Shown: piece after piece, positions 35,448-45,717 of the stretch | How positions within the stretch are numbered: position 1 is the stretch's first letter | How the letters are laid out: every line of letters begins with the position of its first letter | Source: Microbacterium radiodurans | GTDB lineage: Bacteria; Actinomycetota; Actinomycetes; Actinomycetales; Microbacteriaceae | Assembly (NCBI RefSeq): GCF_008710705.1 | Contig: NZ_VYRZ01000001.1 | Location: 124,001 to 188,000 of the forward strand | DNA: 64,000 nucleotides | Direction: 5' to 3' | Made by a program: the position numbers and the translations under genes | Notes under the pieces: model-generated | What the model saw: the letters and a program-made list of their open reading frames with translations, nothing else | Told to the model about the DNA's origin: nothing | Databases searched by the model: none

Positions 35448-36290
35448 TCAGCGCTCCGCTGCGAGGGGACCGAGCACCGCCAGCATCCGCATCTTCTCGG
35501 CGGCCGCCGACCCGGGCTCGGGCGTCAGCGTGAGCAGCGCCTGCGAGCGGTCCTCGGTGAACAGCACCTGGCAGTCGACCTCGATCTCGCCGACGGCCGG
35601 GTGCACGACGACCTTGTGGTCGGCGAAGCGCTCGGCGACCTCCTCGAGATCCCAGAGGGTCGCGAACTCGAGGCTCCGCGACCGCAGGTCGGCGACGAGC
35701 TCGGCGGCGCGCGAGGCGGGACCGCCCCGGCCCGCGACGGCCCGCAGGTTCGCGACGATCGCGCGGCTCTGCCGCGGGTGATCGGATGCCGGATACACCG
35801 CGCGCTCGGTGTCGGGATGCACGAACCACGACCAGGCTCCGCTGCGCTCCGGCCCCGTCCGCTGCTCGCGGACGCCGAAGATCGTCCGCGCGAGATCGTT
35901 CTGCGCGAGCGTCTCGTCGAGCTCGGTGATCACGAGCGCCGGGATGTCTCCGAGGCGATCGAGAACCCGCCGCAGGGCCGGCGCGACATGGTCGGCAGCG
36001 CCCGCGCGCTCCGGCGGCGTGTGGCCGGCGAGACGATGGAGGTGGTCGCGCTCGGACCGGGACAGGCGCAGGGCGCGCGTCAGCGCGGCGAGCATCTGCA
36101 GGCTCGGCTGCGGACCGCGCTCCTGCTCGAGCCGCGTGTAGTAGTCGCTGCTCATCGTCGCCAGCTGCGCGACCTCCTCGCGGCGCAGCCCCGCGACCCG
36201 CCGGCGCGCGCCCGCGGGCAGCCCGACATCCTCGGGCCGCAGCCGCTCGCGCCGGGTCCGGAGGAAGCTCGCCAGTGCCGCTCTGTCCAC
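35448..36290 (-). CDS. XRE-family regulator with MmyB-like ligand domain (module 2)
   Basis: 280 residues, exactly the length of module 1. HTH with [39 protein letters not shown] and RLEQERGPQPSLQMLAALTR, then the MmyB domain with WSWFVHPDTERAVYPASDHP and DCQVLFTEDRSQALLTLTPE. GTG at 36290 with GAGG upstream. Divergent from the SDR at 36391; the gap holds CATCCAGG-N26-CCTGGATG, a plausible shared operator. Confidence 0.9.
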   Translation of the reverse strand: MDRAALASFLRTRRERLRPEDVGLPAGARRRVAGLRREEVAQLATMSSDYYTRLEQERGPQPSLQMLAALTRALRLSRSERDHLHRLAGHTPPERAGAADHVAPALRRVLDRLGDIPALVITELDETLAQNDLARTIFGVREQRTGPERSGAWSWFVHPDTERAVYPASDHPRQSRAIVANLRAVAGRGGPASRAAELVADLRSRSLEFATLWDLEEVAERFADHKVVVHPAVGEIEVDCQVLFTEDRSQALLTLTPEPGSAAAEKMRMLAVLGPLAAER

Positions 36291-36319
36291 ACCGCCATCC
36301 TCGCGCGCGGGCGCCGCCG

Positions 36320-36361
36320 CATCCAGGGACCGCCGCTCCCCCGATGCGGACGGCCTGGATG
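36320..36361. promoter_or_regulatory. Inverted repeat between MmyB regulator and SDR
   Basis: CATCCAGG (36320-36327) and CCTGGATG (36354-36361), perfect 8-bp arms 26 bp apart in the 100-bp divergent gap. Candidate operator for the MmyB regulator. Confidence 0.5.
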
Positions 36362-36390
36362 GATGCCGCGATCCGCCGCACGCTGGGGGC

Positions 36391-37158
36391 ATGGACATCA
36401 CCGGACGCACCGTCTTCATCCCCGGCGCGACGAGCGGCATCGGCCGCGCGTTCGCCATCGCCCTCGCCGAGCGCGGCAACACCGTCATCGTCGGCGGCCG
36501 GCGCCGCGAGCGGATCGACGCGATCCGCCGCGATCATCCCGCGATCGACGGGGTCGTCATCGACACGGCCGACCCCGACTCGGTCGCGCGCGCGGCGGCC
36601 GAGGTCATCCGGCGCCACCCGGACCTCGACGTCCTCGTCACGATGGCGGGAGTCATGGCCGCCGAGGACTGGCGCAGTCCCGGCGGCTTCGTCGCGAACG
36701 CCGAGCGCACGGTCACGACCAATCTGCTCGGCCCGATCCGTCTGATCGGCGCATTCATCGAGCACCTGCTCGCGCAGCCCGATGCGACGATCGTCACCGT
36801 CTCATCGGGCCTCGCGTTCGCGCCGCTGCGCCCGACCCCCAGCTACAACGCGACGAAGGCCGCGATCCACATGCTGAGCGAGTCGTTGCGACTGCAGTAC
36901 GCCGAGACGTCGGTGGGCGTCGTGGAGCTCGTCCCCCCGAGCGTGCAGACCGACCTGATGCCCGGCCATGCCGAGAACCCGCAGGCTCAGCCGCTCGATG
37001 ACTTCATCGCCGAGGTGATGGCGATCCTCGAGGGCGACCCCGACGTCCGGGAGGTGCTCGTGGAGCGGGTGGAGTTCCTCCGCCACGGCGAGGCCCGCGG
37101 CGACTACGACGAGGTCGTCCGCACTCTGAACCGCACGGACCCGCACGCGGCGCGCTGA
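36391..37158 (+). CDS. Short-chain dehydrogenase/reductase (module 2)
   Basis: 255-residue SDR of the DltE-like type. IPGATSGIGRAFAIALAERG at the cofactor site, VLVTMAGVMAAEDW, TNLLGPIRLIGAFIEHLL, VSSGLAFAPLRPTPSYNATK with the Tyr-x3-Lys catalytic pair, and ELVPPSVQTDLMPGH. Divergent from its MmyB regulator. ATG at 36391 has CACGCT six bases upstream. Substrate unknown. Confidence 0.9.
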   Translation: MDITGRTVFIPGATSGIGRAFAIALAERGNTVIVGGRRRERIDAIRRDHPAIDGVVIDTADPDSVARAAAEVIRRHPDLDVLVTMAGVMAAEDWRSPGGFVANAERTVTTNLLGPIRLIGAFIEHLLAQPDATIVTVSSGLAFAPLRPTPSYNATKAAIHMLSESLRLQYAETSVGVVELVPPSVQTDLMPGHAENPQAQPLDDFIAEVMAILEGDPDVREVLVERVEFLRHGEARGDYDEVVRTLNRTDPHAAR

Positions 37159-37162
37159 CCCG

Positions 37163-37200
37163 GCCGCGGACGGCGGATGCGGCATCCCGCCGTCCGCGGC
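37163..37200. terminator. 18-bp hairpin between SDR and ldh
   Basis: Arms 37163-37180 and 37182-37200 pair along 18 bp with one bulged C; the core is GCCGCGGACGGCGG against its complement. It is 4 bp after the SDR stop, has no T tract, and is a likely terminator. Confidence 0.65.
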
Positions 37201-37244
37201 AGGCACCCTGGCAGCTCATACGGGACCCCTGCCAGACTGAGGCC

Positions 37245-38201
37245 ATGAGCGCGATCGAGAACTCGAAACTCACCGTCGTCGGCGCGGGCGCCGTCGGATC
37301 CAGCGTCGCCTACGCGGCCCTGATCCGCGGGTCGGCCCGCCACGTGGCCCTGTACGACATCGCCACGGAGAAGACCGAGGCCGAGGTGCTCGACCTCGCC
37401 CACGGCGCCCAGTTCACCGGGTCGAGCGACATCATCGGGGGCTCCGACATCTCCGTCGCCGAGGGCTCGCACGTCATCGTCATCACGGCGGGCGCGAAGC
37501 AGAAGCCCGGCCAGACGCGCACCGAGCTCGCCGGCACGAACGCGGGGATCATCGCCTCGATGATGCCGCAGCTGATCGAGGTCGCCCCCAACGCGACGTT
37601 CGTCATCGTCACGAACCCGTGCGACGTCCTCACCGTGCTCGCGCAGGAGTCGACCGGGCTCGCGCCCGAGCGCATCTTCGCCTCGGGCACCGTCCTCGAC
37701 ACCTCGCGCCTGCGCTGGAAGATCGCCCGTCGCGCCGGTGTCTCGATCTCGAGCGTCCACGCGTACATCGTCGGCGAGCACGGCGACACCGAGTTCCCGC
37801 TCTGGTCGCACGCCACGATCGGCACCGTTCCGATCCTCGACTGGGTGCCGCTCGACGGACAGCCGAAGTTCACCACCGACGAGCTCGACCAGATCGCCGT
37901 CGACGTCCGCGACGCCGCCTACAAGGTCATCCAGGGCAAGGGCGCGACGAACTACGCGATCGGGCTCTCCAGCGCCCGCATCGTCGAGGCGATCCTCCGC
38001 GACGAGGATGCCGTGCTGCCGGTCTCCACGGTGCTGCGCGACTTCCACGGGGTGGACGGCATGGCGCTGTCGGTGCCGTCGGTCGTCAATCGGCGCGGCG
38101 CGTTCCCGGTGCGCGAGATCGCCTTCTCGGAGCGCGAGCTCGAGCTGTTCCAGCACTCCGCGCACGCGCTCGGCGAGATCGCCGACTCCCTCCGCGGCTG
38201 A
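37245..38201 (+). CDS. ldh: L-lactate dehydrogenase
   Basis: 318-residue NAD-dependent enzyme converting pyruvate and L-lactate. Rossmann motif VVGAGAVGSSVAYAAL, ITAGAKQKPGQTRTELAGTN on the substrate loop, VTNPCDVLTVLAQ, and the catalytic His in IVGEHGDTEFPLWS. Full length. CAGACT lies six bases upstream of ATG 37245. Stands alone between hairpins. Confidence 0.96.
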   Translation: MSAIENSKLTVVGAGAVGSSVAYAALIRGSARHVALYDIATEKTEAEVLDLAHGAQFTGSSDIIGGSDISVAEGSHVIVITAGAKQKPGQTRTELAGTNAGIIASMMPQLIEVAPNATFVIVTNPCDVLTVLAQESTGLAPERIFASGTVLDTSRLRWKIARRAGVSISSVHAYIVGEHGDTEFPLWSHATIGTVPILDWVPLDGQPKFTTDELDQIAVDVRDAAYKVIQGKGATNYAIGLSSARIVEAILRDEDAVLPVSTVLRDFHGVDGMALSVPSVVNRRGAFPVREIAFSERELELFQHSAHALGEIADSLRG

Positions 38202-38226
38202 TCGGCGCCGAGCTGCTGATACATCC

Positions 38227-38293
38227 GTCAGACCGGCGGTGCTGGAGTCGCCTCGCGCCGTCCGACAGGCTGCATCCGCACCGCTGACCTGAC
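38227..38293. repeat. Long intergenic stem-loop E12
   Basis: 16-bp arms (38227-38242 and 38278-38293) with three mismatches; GCGGTGC/GCACCGC is the perfect core, with GTCAG/CTGAC outside. Between ldh and radA, 26 bp after the ldh stop. Confidence 0.6.
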
Positions 38294-38400
38294 GAACGTA
38301 TCGGCGCGGCCGGACCCGGAGCGCGGCGGGGCGCGCGCGGCGGCGGGTTCCGCCGGCCACGGTGCCGGGCGATGTCGGCGCCTCCGCCTAGCCTGGAGAC

Positions 38401-39768
38401 ATGGCCTCGCGACGACCCTCCCCCACGACGGCCTTCCGCTGCACCGAATGCGGGTGGACGACCGCGAAGTGGGTCGGCCGCTGCGGCGAGTGCCAGCAGT
38501 GGGGAACGGTCGTCGAAGCCGCCACGCAGACCGGCATCACGGCATCCGTCACCGCGGTGGCCCCCGCGGCCTCGCGAGCGGCACGGCCGATCACGGCGAT
38601 CGACACGGCCGAGGCGCCCCGTCGATCGAGCGGCGTCGGCGAGTTCGACCGCGTGCTGGGCGGCGGCATCGTCCCGGGCGCGGCGATCCTGCTGTCGGGC
38701 GAGCCGGGCGTCGGCAAATCGACCCTGCTGCTCGAGGTCGCCGCGCAGTCCGCGCGCTCCGGCCGCCGCGTGCTGTACGTCAGCGCCGAGGAATCGCTCG
38801 GCCAGGTGCGCCTGCGCGCCGAGCGCACCGGGGCGCTCCACGACGAGCTGTATCTCGCGAGCGAGACCGACCTCGCGACCGTGCTCGGCCATGTCGACGA
38901 GGTCCGCCCCGAACTGCTCGTCGTCGACTCCGTGCAGACGGTCTCCTCCGCCCTCTCCGACGGCGTCGCCGGGCAGCCGAGTCAGGTGCGCGAAGTCGCG
39001 TCGACGCTCATCCGCGTGGCGAAGGAACGCGATCTGCCCGTGCTCATCGTCGGCCACGTCACGAAGGACGGCACGATCGCCGGCCCCCGCGTCCTCGAGC
39101 ACCTGGTGGACGTCGTGTGCCAGTTCGAGGGCGACCGGCAGACGTCCCTGCGATTCGTGCGGGCGCTGAAGAACCGCTTCGGGCCCACCGATGAGGTCGG
39201 CTGCTTCGACATGGCGGGCGATGGCATCGCCGAGGTTCCCGACCCGAGCGCGCTCTTCCTCGGCCACGGCGACCCGGTGCCCGGCACCTGCGTGACGATC
39301 GCGCTCGAGGGGCGCCGCGCGCTGCCGGTCGAGGTTCAGGCCCTGACGCTGAAGACCGGGGCACCGAATCCGCGTCGAGTGGTCAGCGGCGTCGACGGCG
39401 CACGCGTGGCGATGATCCTCGCGGTTCTCGAGAAGCGCGGCGTCGCGGTCACGAGCGACCACGACGTGTACGTGTCGACGGTCGGCGGCGTGCGGCTCGT
39501 CGAACCCGCCGCCGATCTCGCGATCGCGATCGCCATCGCGGGAGCCGTCGGCGGAAGGGCCGTGTCGCGACAGGTCGCCGCCTTCGGCGAGCTCAGCCTC
39601 GCCGGCGAGATCCGGCCGGTCACCCAGTCGGGGCAGCGTCAGTCGGAGGCCCGGCGTATGGGTTACCGTGCGGTCATCGACGCCTCGTCCAAGACCATCG
39701 GCGGCGCGATGCGCGACCTGCAGGTGCGGCAGCCGCCCGCCTCCGCCGAGGGCGATCCGACCTTCTGA
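38401..39768 (+). CDS. radA: DNA repair protein RadA
   Basis: 455-residue RecA-related ATPase for recombination intermediates and branch migration. Zinc finger Cys14/17/28/31 (CTECGW, CGEC), Walker A GEPGVGKST, RadA signature KNRFG, and a C-terminal Lon-protease-like domain (FGELSLAGEIRPV). Normal length. TAGCCT lies six bases upstream of ATG 38401, so the mRNA may be leaderless. A family 1 stem-loop follows the gene. Confidence 0.97.
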   Translation: MASRRPSPTTAFRCTECGWTTAKWVGRCGECQQWGTVVEAATQTGITASVTAVAPAASRAARPITAIDTAEAPRRSSGVGEFDRVLGGGIVPGAAILLSGEPGVGKSTLLLEVAAQSARSGRRVLYVSAEESLGQVRLRAERTGALHDELYLASETDLATVLGHVDEVRPELLVVDSVQTVSSALSDGVAGQPSQVREVASTLIRVAKERDLPVLIVGHVTKDGTIAGPRVLEHLVDVVCQFEGDRQTSLRFVRALKNRFGPTDEVGCFDMAGDGIAEVPDPSALFLGHGDPVPGTCVTIALEGRRALPVEVQALTLKTGAPNPRRVVSGVDGARVAMILAVLEKRGVAVTSDHDVYVSTVGGVRLVEPAADLAIAIAIAGAVGGRAVSRQVAAFGELSLAGEIRPVTQSGQRQSEARRMGYRAVIDASSKTIGGAMRDLQVRQPPASAEGDPTF

Positions 39769-39786
39769 ACCCCGCGTCCCGCCATC

Positions 39787-39857
39787 CGCGAGACATCAGT
39801 CTCGCGCCGAGAGCGCGGCCCGGAGCCGCGGTCTCGGCGCGAAAGTGCCGTCTCGCG
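39787..39857. repeat. Long intergenic stem-loop E4 (family 1)
   Basis: Outer arms CGCGAGAC/GTCTCGCG (39787-39794, 39850-39857) and inner CTCGCGCCGAGA-type pairing, with a few mismatches. It shows the same outer GAGACA and inner CCGAGA/TCTCGG as elements at 10140 and 22858. Lies between convergent radA and the SseB-like gene. Confidence 0.75.
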
Positions 39858-39880
39858 ATGAGGCCGCGGCTGCGGGATCG

Positions 39881-40285
39881 TCAGGCGTCGAGCGCGGCGA
39901 TGACGTCGGCGGGTGCCGCCTGCATCGGGTGGGGGCCGGCGATGTCGAAGAAGACCGTCGTGATCTCGGCCTCGTGCGCACCGAGGAATGCGCGCAGGCC
40001 CGCGGGCGACTGCAGCGCGACGTGCGCCGGAAGCGCCTCGGGCTTGTTCGCCGCATCGCTGAACAGCAGCAGCGCGACGTCCCCCGTGTTGGGATCGCGG
40101 TAGGTCCAGATCTCGCCGACATCGCGGGGGTCGTCTTTCGCGCCCGGACGCATCAGCGGCACGACCGTCGGACCGTGGCGCAGCGCGAACGCCAGAGCGG
40201 CGATGTCCTGCGTCTGCAGCGCGTCGGCCAGCTGGGGGTTCCGGAAGTCGGGCACGCGGGGCGCGGGGCGCTTCTTTCCAGCCAT
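39881..40285 (-). CDS. SseB-like protein
   Basis: 134-residue soluble protein. NPQLADALQTQDIAALAFAL, GEIWTYRDPNTGDVALLLFS, DAANKPEALPAHVALQSPAG and a C-terminal FFDIAGPHPMQAAPADV follow the SseB N-terminal domain pattern. No defined function in Actinobacteria. ATG 40285 is preceded by TAGGCT exactly six bases upstream, and an inverted repeat lies just beyond. Confidence 0.7.
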   Translation of the reverse strand: MAGKKRPAPRVPDFRNPQLADALQTQDIAALAFALRHGPTVVPLMRPGAKDDPRDVGEIWTYRDPNTGDVALLLFSDAANKPEALPAHVALQSPAGLRAFLGAHEAEITTVFFDIAGPHPMQAAPADVIAALDA

Positions 40286-40308
40286 CCCCCCAGCCTAGGC
40301 AAACGAAG

Positions 40309-40356
40309 GGGCCCTCTCGAACCCCCCATTGGGGACTGAGGGAATCGAGAGGGCCC
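40309..40356. terminator. Compound hairpin upstream of SseB-like gene
   Basis: Perfect 12-bp arms GGGCCCTCTCGA (40309-40320) and its complement (40345-40356) enclose a CCCC-ATT-GGGG stem. Positioned after the 40534 gene and just upstream of the leaderless SseB-like start, it probably ends the upstream transcript. A second hairpin, GTGAGA-AAAG-TCTCAC, lies near 40491-40506. Confidence 0.6.
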
Positions 40357-40533
40357 ATCGCTCACCGGAGATGGGGATCCGTCGTCACGTCACTGGGGGA
40401 TTCGCGACATCACTGCTGGGACAGCGAGGGGGTTTCTCCGGGAGCTGACTCCAGGGTACGGCGGCACGCCACCGGTGTCGCCCCCCGAGAGGTGAGAAAA
40501 GTCTCACTCTGGGGGGCGTTCCGACGCGGGCTC

Positions 40534-41214
40534 TCAGCGCAGGACGAACTGGCGATCCTGGGGTGCGGCGAGGCCGCCGATCTCGACGGCGAGGTTGAAG
40601 TAGCCGGCGGGCGCGGCCGGACGATCGCCGTCGCAGGTGTCGACCGACGAGCGCGTGCGGTCCCACACGATCGGGGTCACGCTCGACACCGTCTGGCCTG
40701 GGTCGATCTGGACGACCTGGTCGCTCGACTCGCTCTGGCAGTCGGTCGAGCGCCACCAGACATCGGGACCGCTCGAGATCGTGAGCTTCTGGGTCGCCGT
40801 GCCGACGTTGAGCAGGCAGGCGCTGGCTCCGGAGTTCGTCAGCGAGATCGACAGCTGCGGGTTCTCGCCGCCGCCGTAGGCGTCCTTGTCCGTGACGGCC
40901 GACACCTGCACCGACCGGGCCGAGCACGGCTCGATCTCGGCGGCGGGCTCCTCCGGCGCGGGCGTCGCCGGGGCGTCGGCTGCGGCATCCGTCTCCGCCG
41001 CCGCCGGTGCGGATGCCGCCGGCGCCGAGGCCGTCGGCGTGGCCGCCGCATCGGGCTGCGACGGGGCGCCCCCGGCAGCCGCCGTGCTCTCCCACGGTCG
41101 CCAGATCGCGAGCACGATCGCAGCCACCACCACGAGCACGAGCAGCAGGAGCACGAGACGCCGACGCCGGTACACCGCGGGCGAGAGCCGGCGCGGTCGT
41201 GGGGTGTCGGTCAT
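40534..41214 (-). CDS. Single-pass membrane protein with exported beta domain
   Basis: 226 residues. Basic N-terminus, one membrane helix (about 20-40, LVLLLLVLVVVAAIVLAIW), an Ala/Pro-rich linker and an exported domain with SLTNSGASACLLNVGTATQK, WWRSTDCQSESSDQVV and DTCDGDRPAAPAGYF. It resembles DUF4232-type domains, with Cys residues suitable for disulfides. ATG 41214 has TACCCT exactly six bases upstream. Function unknown. Confidence 0.75.
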   Translation of the reverse strand: MTDTPRPRRLSPAVYRRRRLVLLLLVLVVVAAIVLAIWRPWESTAAAGGAPSQPDAAATPTASAPAASAPAAAETDAAADAPATPAPEEPAAEIEPCSARSVQVSAVTDKDAYGGGENPQLSISLTNSGASACLLNVGTATQKLTISSGPDVWWRSTDCQSESSDQVVQIDPGQTVSSVTPIVWDRTRSSVDTCDGDRPAAPAGYFNLAVEIGGLAAPQDRQFVLR

Positions 41215-41302
41215 GCCCCCAGGGTAAGTCGCGGCATCCCCTGCGCCCCTCCGACGCGCTGCGAGAGGTCGACGCGCCGGATCGGTCGAGCCCCGGCGGC
41301 CC

Positions 41303-41746
41303 TCAGTCGCGGGATGGCGGGTCCGCCGGGCGGCGGTAGAGCACGACCTCGGTCGCGCGACGCACGCGCGTCCCGTGGCGCAGCGTGTAGACGGCGCCGG
41401 TCGCGCCGGCGGCGAACACGCGCGCGCCCGGTCGCTGCTGCACCTCGTCCCGCAGGCGCTGATCGAGCTCGCGCACCTCGCGGCGTAGGCCCGCCACCTC
41501 GTTCTCGAGCTCGAGGATGCGGGTGATGGCCGGCAGGCTGATGCCCTCGGCCGACATGCGGGCGACCTCGCGGAGCTGTCGGATGTGCCGCAGCGAGTAC
41601 CGTCGCGATCCGCCCTGCGTCCGCCCGGGAACGACCAGGCCGAGCCGGTCGTACTGTCGCAGCGTCTGCGCATGCATGGCCGCCAGCTCTGCGGCCGCGG
41701 CGATGGCGAAGATCGGAGCGTCCTCGTCGATCTCTTCCTCAGGCAT
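41303..41746 (-). CDS. hspR: Heat-shock repressor HspR
   Basis: 147-residue MerR-type repressor of the dnaK operon that works with DnaK as co-repressor in Actinobacteria. IFAIAAAAELAAMHAQTLRQ then YDRLGLVVPGRTQGGSRRYS match the HspR HTH, followed by a coiled coil. Last gene of the heat-shock operon, separated from dnaJ by 122 bp with a 25-bp-arm stem-loop. Start has GGAGG. Confidence 0.95.
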   Translation of the reverse strand: MPEEEIDEDAPIFAIAAAAELAAMHAQTLRQYDRLGLVVPGRTQGGSRRYSLRHIRQLREVARMSAEGISLPAITRILELENEVAGLRREVRELDQRLRDEVQQRPGARVFAAGATGAVYTLRHGTRVRRATEVVLYRRPADPPSRD

Positions 41747-41783
41747 GACCGGTCACCTCCAGGTCGTGTCGCGAGCGGTGGAT

Positions 41784-41848
41784 GCAGGAGAACTCACCGG
41801 TGCAGGACGGTTCCGCATGGATGGTCCTGCATCGGTGGGTTCTCCTGC
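41784..41848. repeat. Long stem-loop E5 in dnaJ-hspR gap
   Basis: 25-bp arms (41784-41808 and 41824-41848) with only two differences; ends GCAGGAGAAC and GTTCTCCTGC. It sits inside the heat-shock operon, so it may attenuate or stabilise transcripts and set the hspR level relative to chaperones. Confidence 0.75.
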
Positions 41849-41868
41849 CTTCGGGATGCCGCGGAGCG

Positions 41869-42876
41869 TCAGCCCCGCGCCTTGTTCATGAGGTCGGCGC
41901 GCGGGTTCTCGCGGGGCTCGAGCTCGGCGAAGCGCTCGAGCGCGGCCCGCGCGTCCTCGTCGAGATGCGCGGGCACGGCGACCTGGACCTCCGCGAGCAG
42001 GTCGCCGGTGCCCTTGGCGGTGGCGACGCCGCGCCCCTTGACGCGCAGCACGCGACCCGAGGGGGTACCGGGGGCGACACGGAGCTTGACCGGATCGCCG
42101 CCCAGGGTCGGGACCTCGATCGTCGCACCGAGCGCCGCCTCGGTGAAGGTCACCGGGACGACCACGCGCAGGTTCAGGCCGTCACGGGTGAACACCGGAT
42201 GCGGCCGCACCGTCACCGACACGACGATGTCGCCGGACTCGCCGCCGTCGGGCGACGATCGCCCGCGTCCGCGGAGCCGGATCTTCTGGCCGTCGGCCAC
42301 ACCGGCGGGCACCTTGACCTTGAACGGCTTGCCGTCCTCGCCCTGCAGGGTGACGGTGTCGCCGCGCACGGCGGTCGCGAAATCCAGCGTGGTGCGAGCG
42401 GTGACGTCCGCCCCGCGCTGGGGCCCGCCGAAGCCCTGGAAGCCTCCGCTCGAGCGGCCGAAGCCGCCCGAGCCGAAGCGGCCGGATCGCCCGCCGCCAC
42501 CCTGCTGATTGAACATCGCGAAGATGTCGTCGAAGTCCGCACCGCGCGCACCGGTGCCGCCCCGGCCCTGGTTGAACGCGCTGAAGACGTCCTCGAAGCC
42601 ACCCGCGCCCTGGCCGCCCGCCGTGAACCGGGCGCTGCCCGAGCCCATCGCCCGGATCTGGTCGTACTCGGCGCGCTGCTCCGTGTCGGAGAGCACCGAG
42701 TACGCCTCGCTGATCTCCTTGAACTTCGCCTCGGCCGCCGGGTCTCCCTGCGTCGAGTCGGGGTGGTACTTCCGCGCGAGCTTGCGGTAGGCCTTCTTCA
42801 GATCCGCCTCGGAGATGTCCTTCGACACCCCGAGCACCTGGTAGAAGTCCTTATCGAACCAGTCCTGACTGGCCAT
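41869..42876 (-). CDS. dnaJ: DnaJ-family co-chaperone without zinc finger (CbpA type)
   Basis: 335 residues. J domain with [20 protein letters not shown] and the HPD motif (RKYHPDST), a Gly/Phe/Gln-rich region (about 95-150), then the C-terminal substrate domains ([40 protein letters not shown]). The CxxCxGxG zinc repeats of true DnaJ are absent, so it is a CbpA/type II form. Between grpE and hspR; ATG 42876 follows AGGAG. Confidence 0.93.
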   Translation of the reverse strand: MASQDWFDKDFYQVLGVSKDISEADLKKAYRKLARKYHPDSTQGDPAAEAKFKEISEAYSVLSDTEQRAEYDQIRAMGSGSARFTAGGQGAGGFEDVFSAFNQGRGGTGARGADFDDIFAMFNQQGGGGRSGRFGSGGFGRSSGGFQGFGGPQRGADVTARTTLDFATAVRGDTVTLQGEDGKPFKVKVPAGVADGQKIRLRGRGRSSPDGGESGDIVVSVTVRPHPVFTRDGLNLRVVVPVTFTEAALGATIEVPTLGGDPVKLRVAPGTPSGRVLRVKGRGVATAKGTGDLLAEVQVAVPAHLDEDARAALERFAELEPRENPRADLMNKARG

Positions 42877-42884
42877 GGTGTCTC

Positions 42885-43487
42885 CTATTCGGCCGGCACG
42901 GCGACGACGACCTTCGCGGGACGCAGTTCGATGCCGCCCAGGCGGTAGCCGACCTCGACGACCTCGAGGATCGTCGCCTCGGTGGTGCCGGGGGTCGGAG
43001 CCTGGAAGATCGCCTCGTGCTGCTGCGGGTCGAACGCATCGCCGGCGGCGCCGTACGTCTCGACGCCCAGACGCGACACCACGCCGCGGAGCTTGTCGGC
43101 GATCGCCGCGAGGGGCGAGCCCTCGACGAGGTCGCCGTGCTTCTCGGCGCGGTCGAGATCGTCGAGTACGGGCAGGAGGCCCTTGGCCACCGAGCCCTTG
43201 GCGCGCTCGATCTCGACTTCGCGCTGATCCTCGGTGCGCCGACGGTAGTTCGCGTACTCCGCCTGCACCCGCTTGAGATCGAGCAGCAGATCGTGCTCCT
43301 CGGCCGGGGCGTCGGCCACGGCCGCCTCGTCGGACTGGACCGATCCGAGGATGTCGTCGATGGTCAGCTCGTCGTCCGCGGGCGCGGTCTCCTCGTGCGC
43401 GTCGGGGTCGGACACCTGCGCGTCCGACCCCTCCTCGCCGAGGACCTCGTCGTCGCCGTGCGGCTCTTCGAAGTCCTTGTTCGCCAT
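42885..43487 (-). CDS. grpE: Nucleotide exchange factor GrpE
   Basis: 200 residues. Acidic N-terminus (~65 residues), long coiled coil ([20 protein letters not shown]), then the beta domain with [16 protein letters not shown]-like [20 protein letters not shown] and [20 protein letters not shown]. Releases ADP from DnaK. Two bases separate dnaK and grpE. Confidence 0.96.
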   Translation of the reverse strand: MANKDFEEPHGDDEVLGEEGSDAQVSDPDAHEETAPADDELTIDDILGSVQSDEAAVADAPAEEHDLLLDLKRVQAEYANYRRRTEDQREVEIERAKGSVAKGLLPVLDDLDRAEKHGDLVEGSPLAAIADKLRGVVSRLGVETYGAAGDAFDPQQHEAIFQAPTPGTTEATILEVVEVGYRLGGIELRPAKVVVAVPAE

Positions 43488-43489
43488 GG

Positions 43490-45358
<1,869 letters not shown>

Positions 45359-45411
45359 GAGTTGTCTCCTTCTTCTGCGGTTCGGTGGTTCGGAAGTCTG
45401 CGGCGGCCCAA

Positions 45412-45485
45412 CCTGAGCCGCGATGACTCAACGGTACTCCCGACCGCAGTGCGTGTCAAACGAAGTTGAGCCGCCTCATATCAAG
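45412..45485 (-). promoter_or_regulatory. dnaK promoter with two HspR (HAIR) operators
   Basis: Consensus promoter TTGACA (45459-45454), 17-bp spacer, TACCGT (45436-45431). HAIR consensus is CTTGAGT-N7-ACTCAAG. Site 1 (45412-45432, CCTGAGC-N7-ACTCAAC) overlaps the -10 edge and start point; site 2 (45465-45485, GTTGAGC-N7-TATCAAG) lies upstream of the -35. The rest of the 359-bp gap to 45718 holds the leader of the response regulator and no evident gene. Confidence 0.85.
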
Positions 45486-45717
45486 TTTCCGGACGCCGCG
45501 TCGACGACAGCGCGCAGCGGGGCGTGGCGCCGCTCCGCTTGAGCGAAAGCTGAGAAAACCCGGGCTGACAACTCCGCCTACTCACAGCGGTGCGCTATAT
45601 GTTGATCGCACCGATGACCGAACCCATTCACCCGAATCCGTCCGTCGCCGGTCCCACGCCCTCATCGGCGGGCCGACGCGCGGGTCGGCGTACCCCGCGC
45701 ACGGCGGGAGGAGCATC

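Noticed and set aside
41869..42876. Truncated DnaJ because the zinc finger is missing
   Set aside because: The rest is intact and in order; it is the CbpA/type II form, not a deletion.
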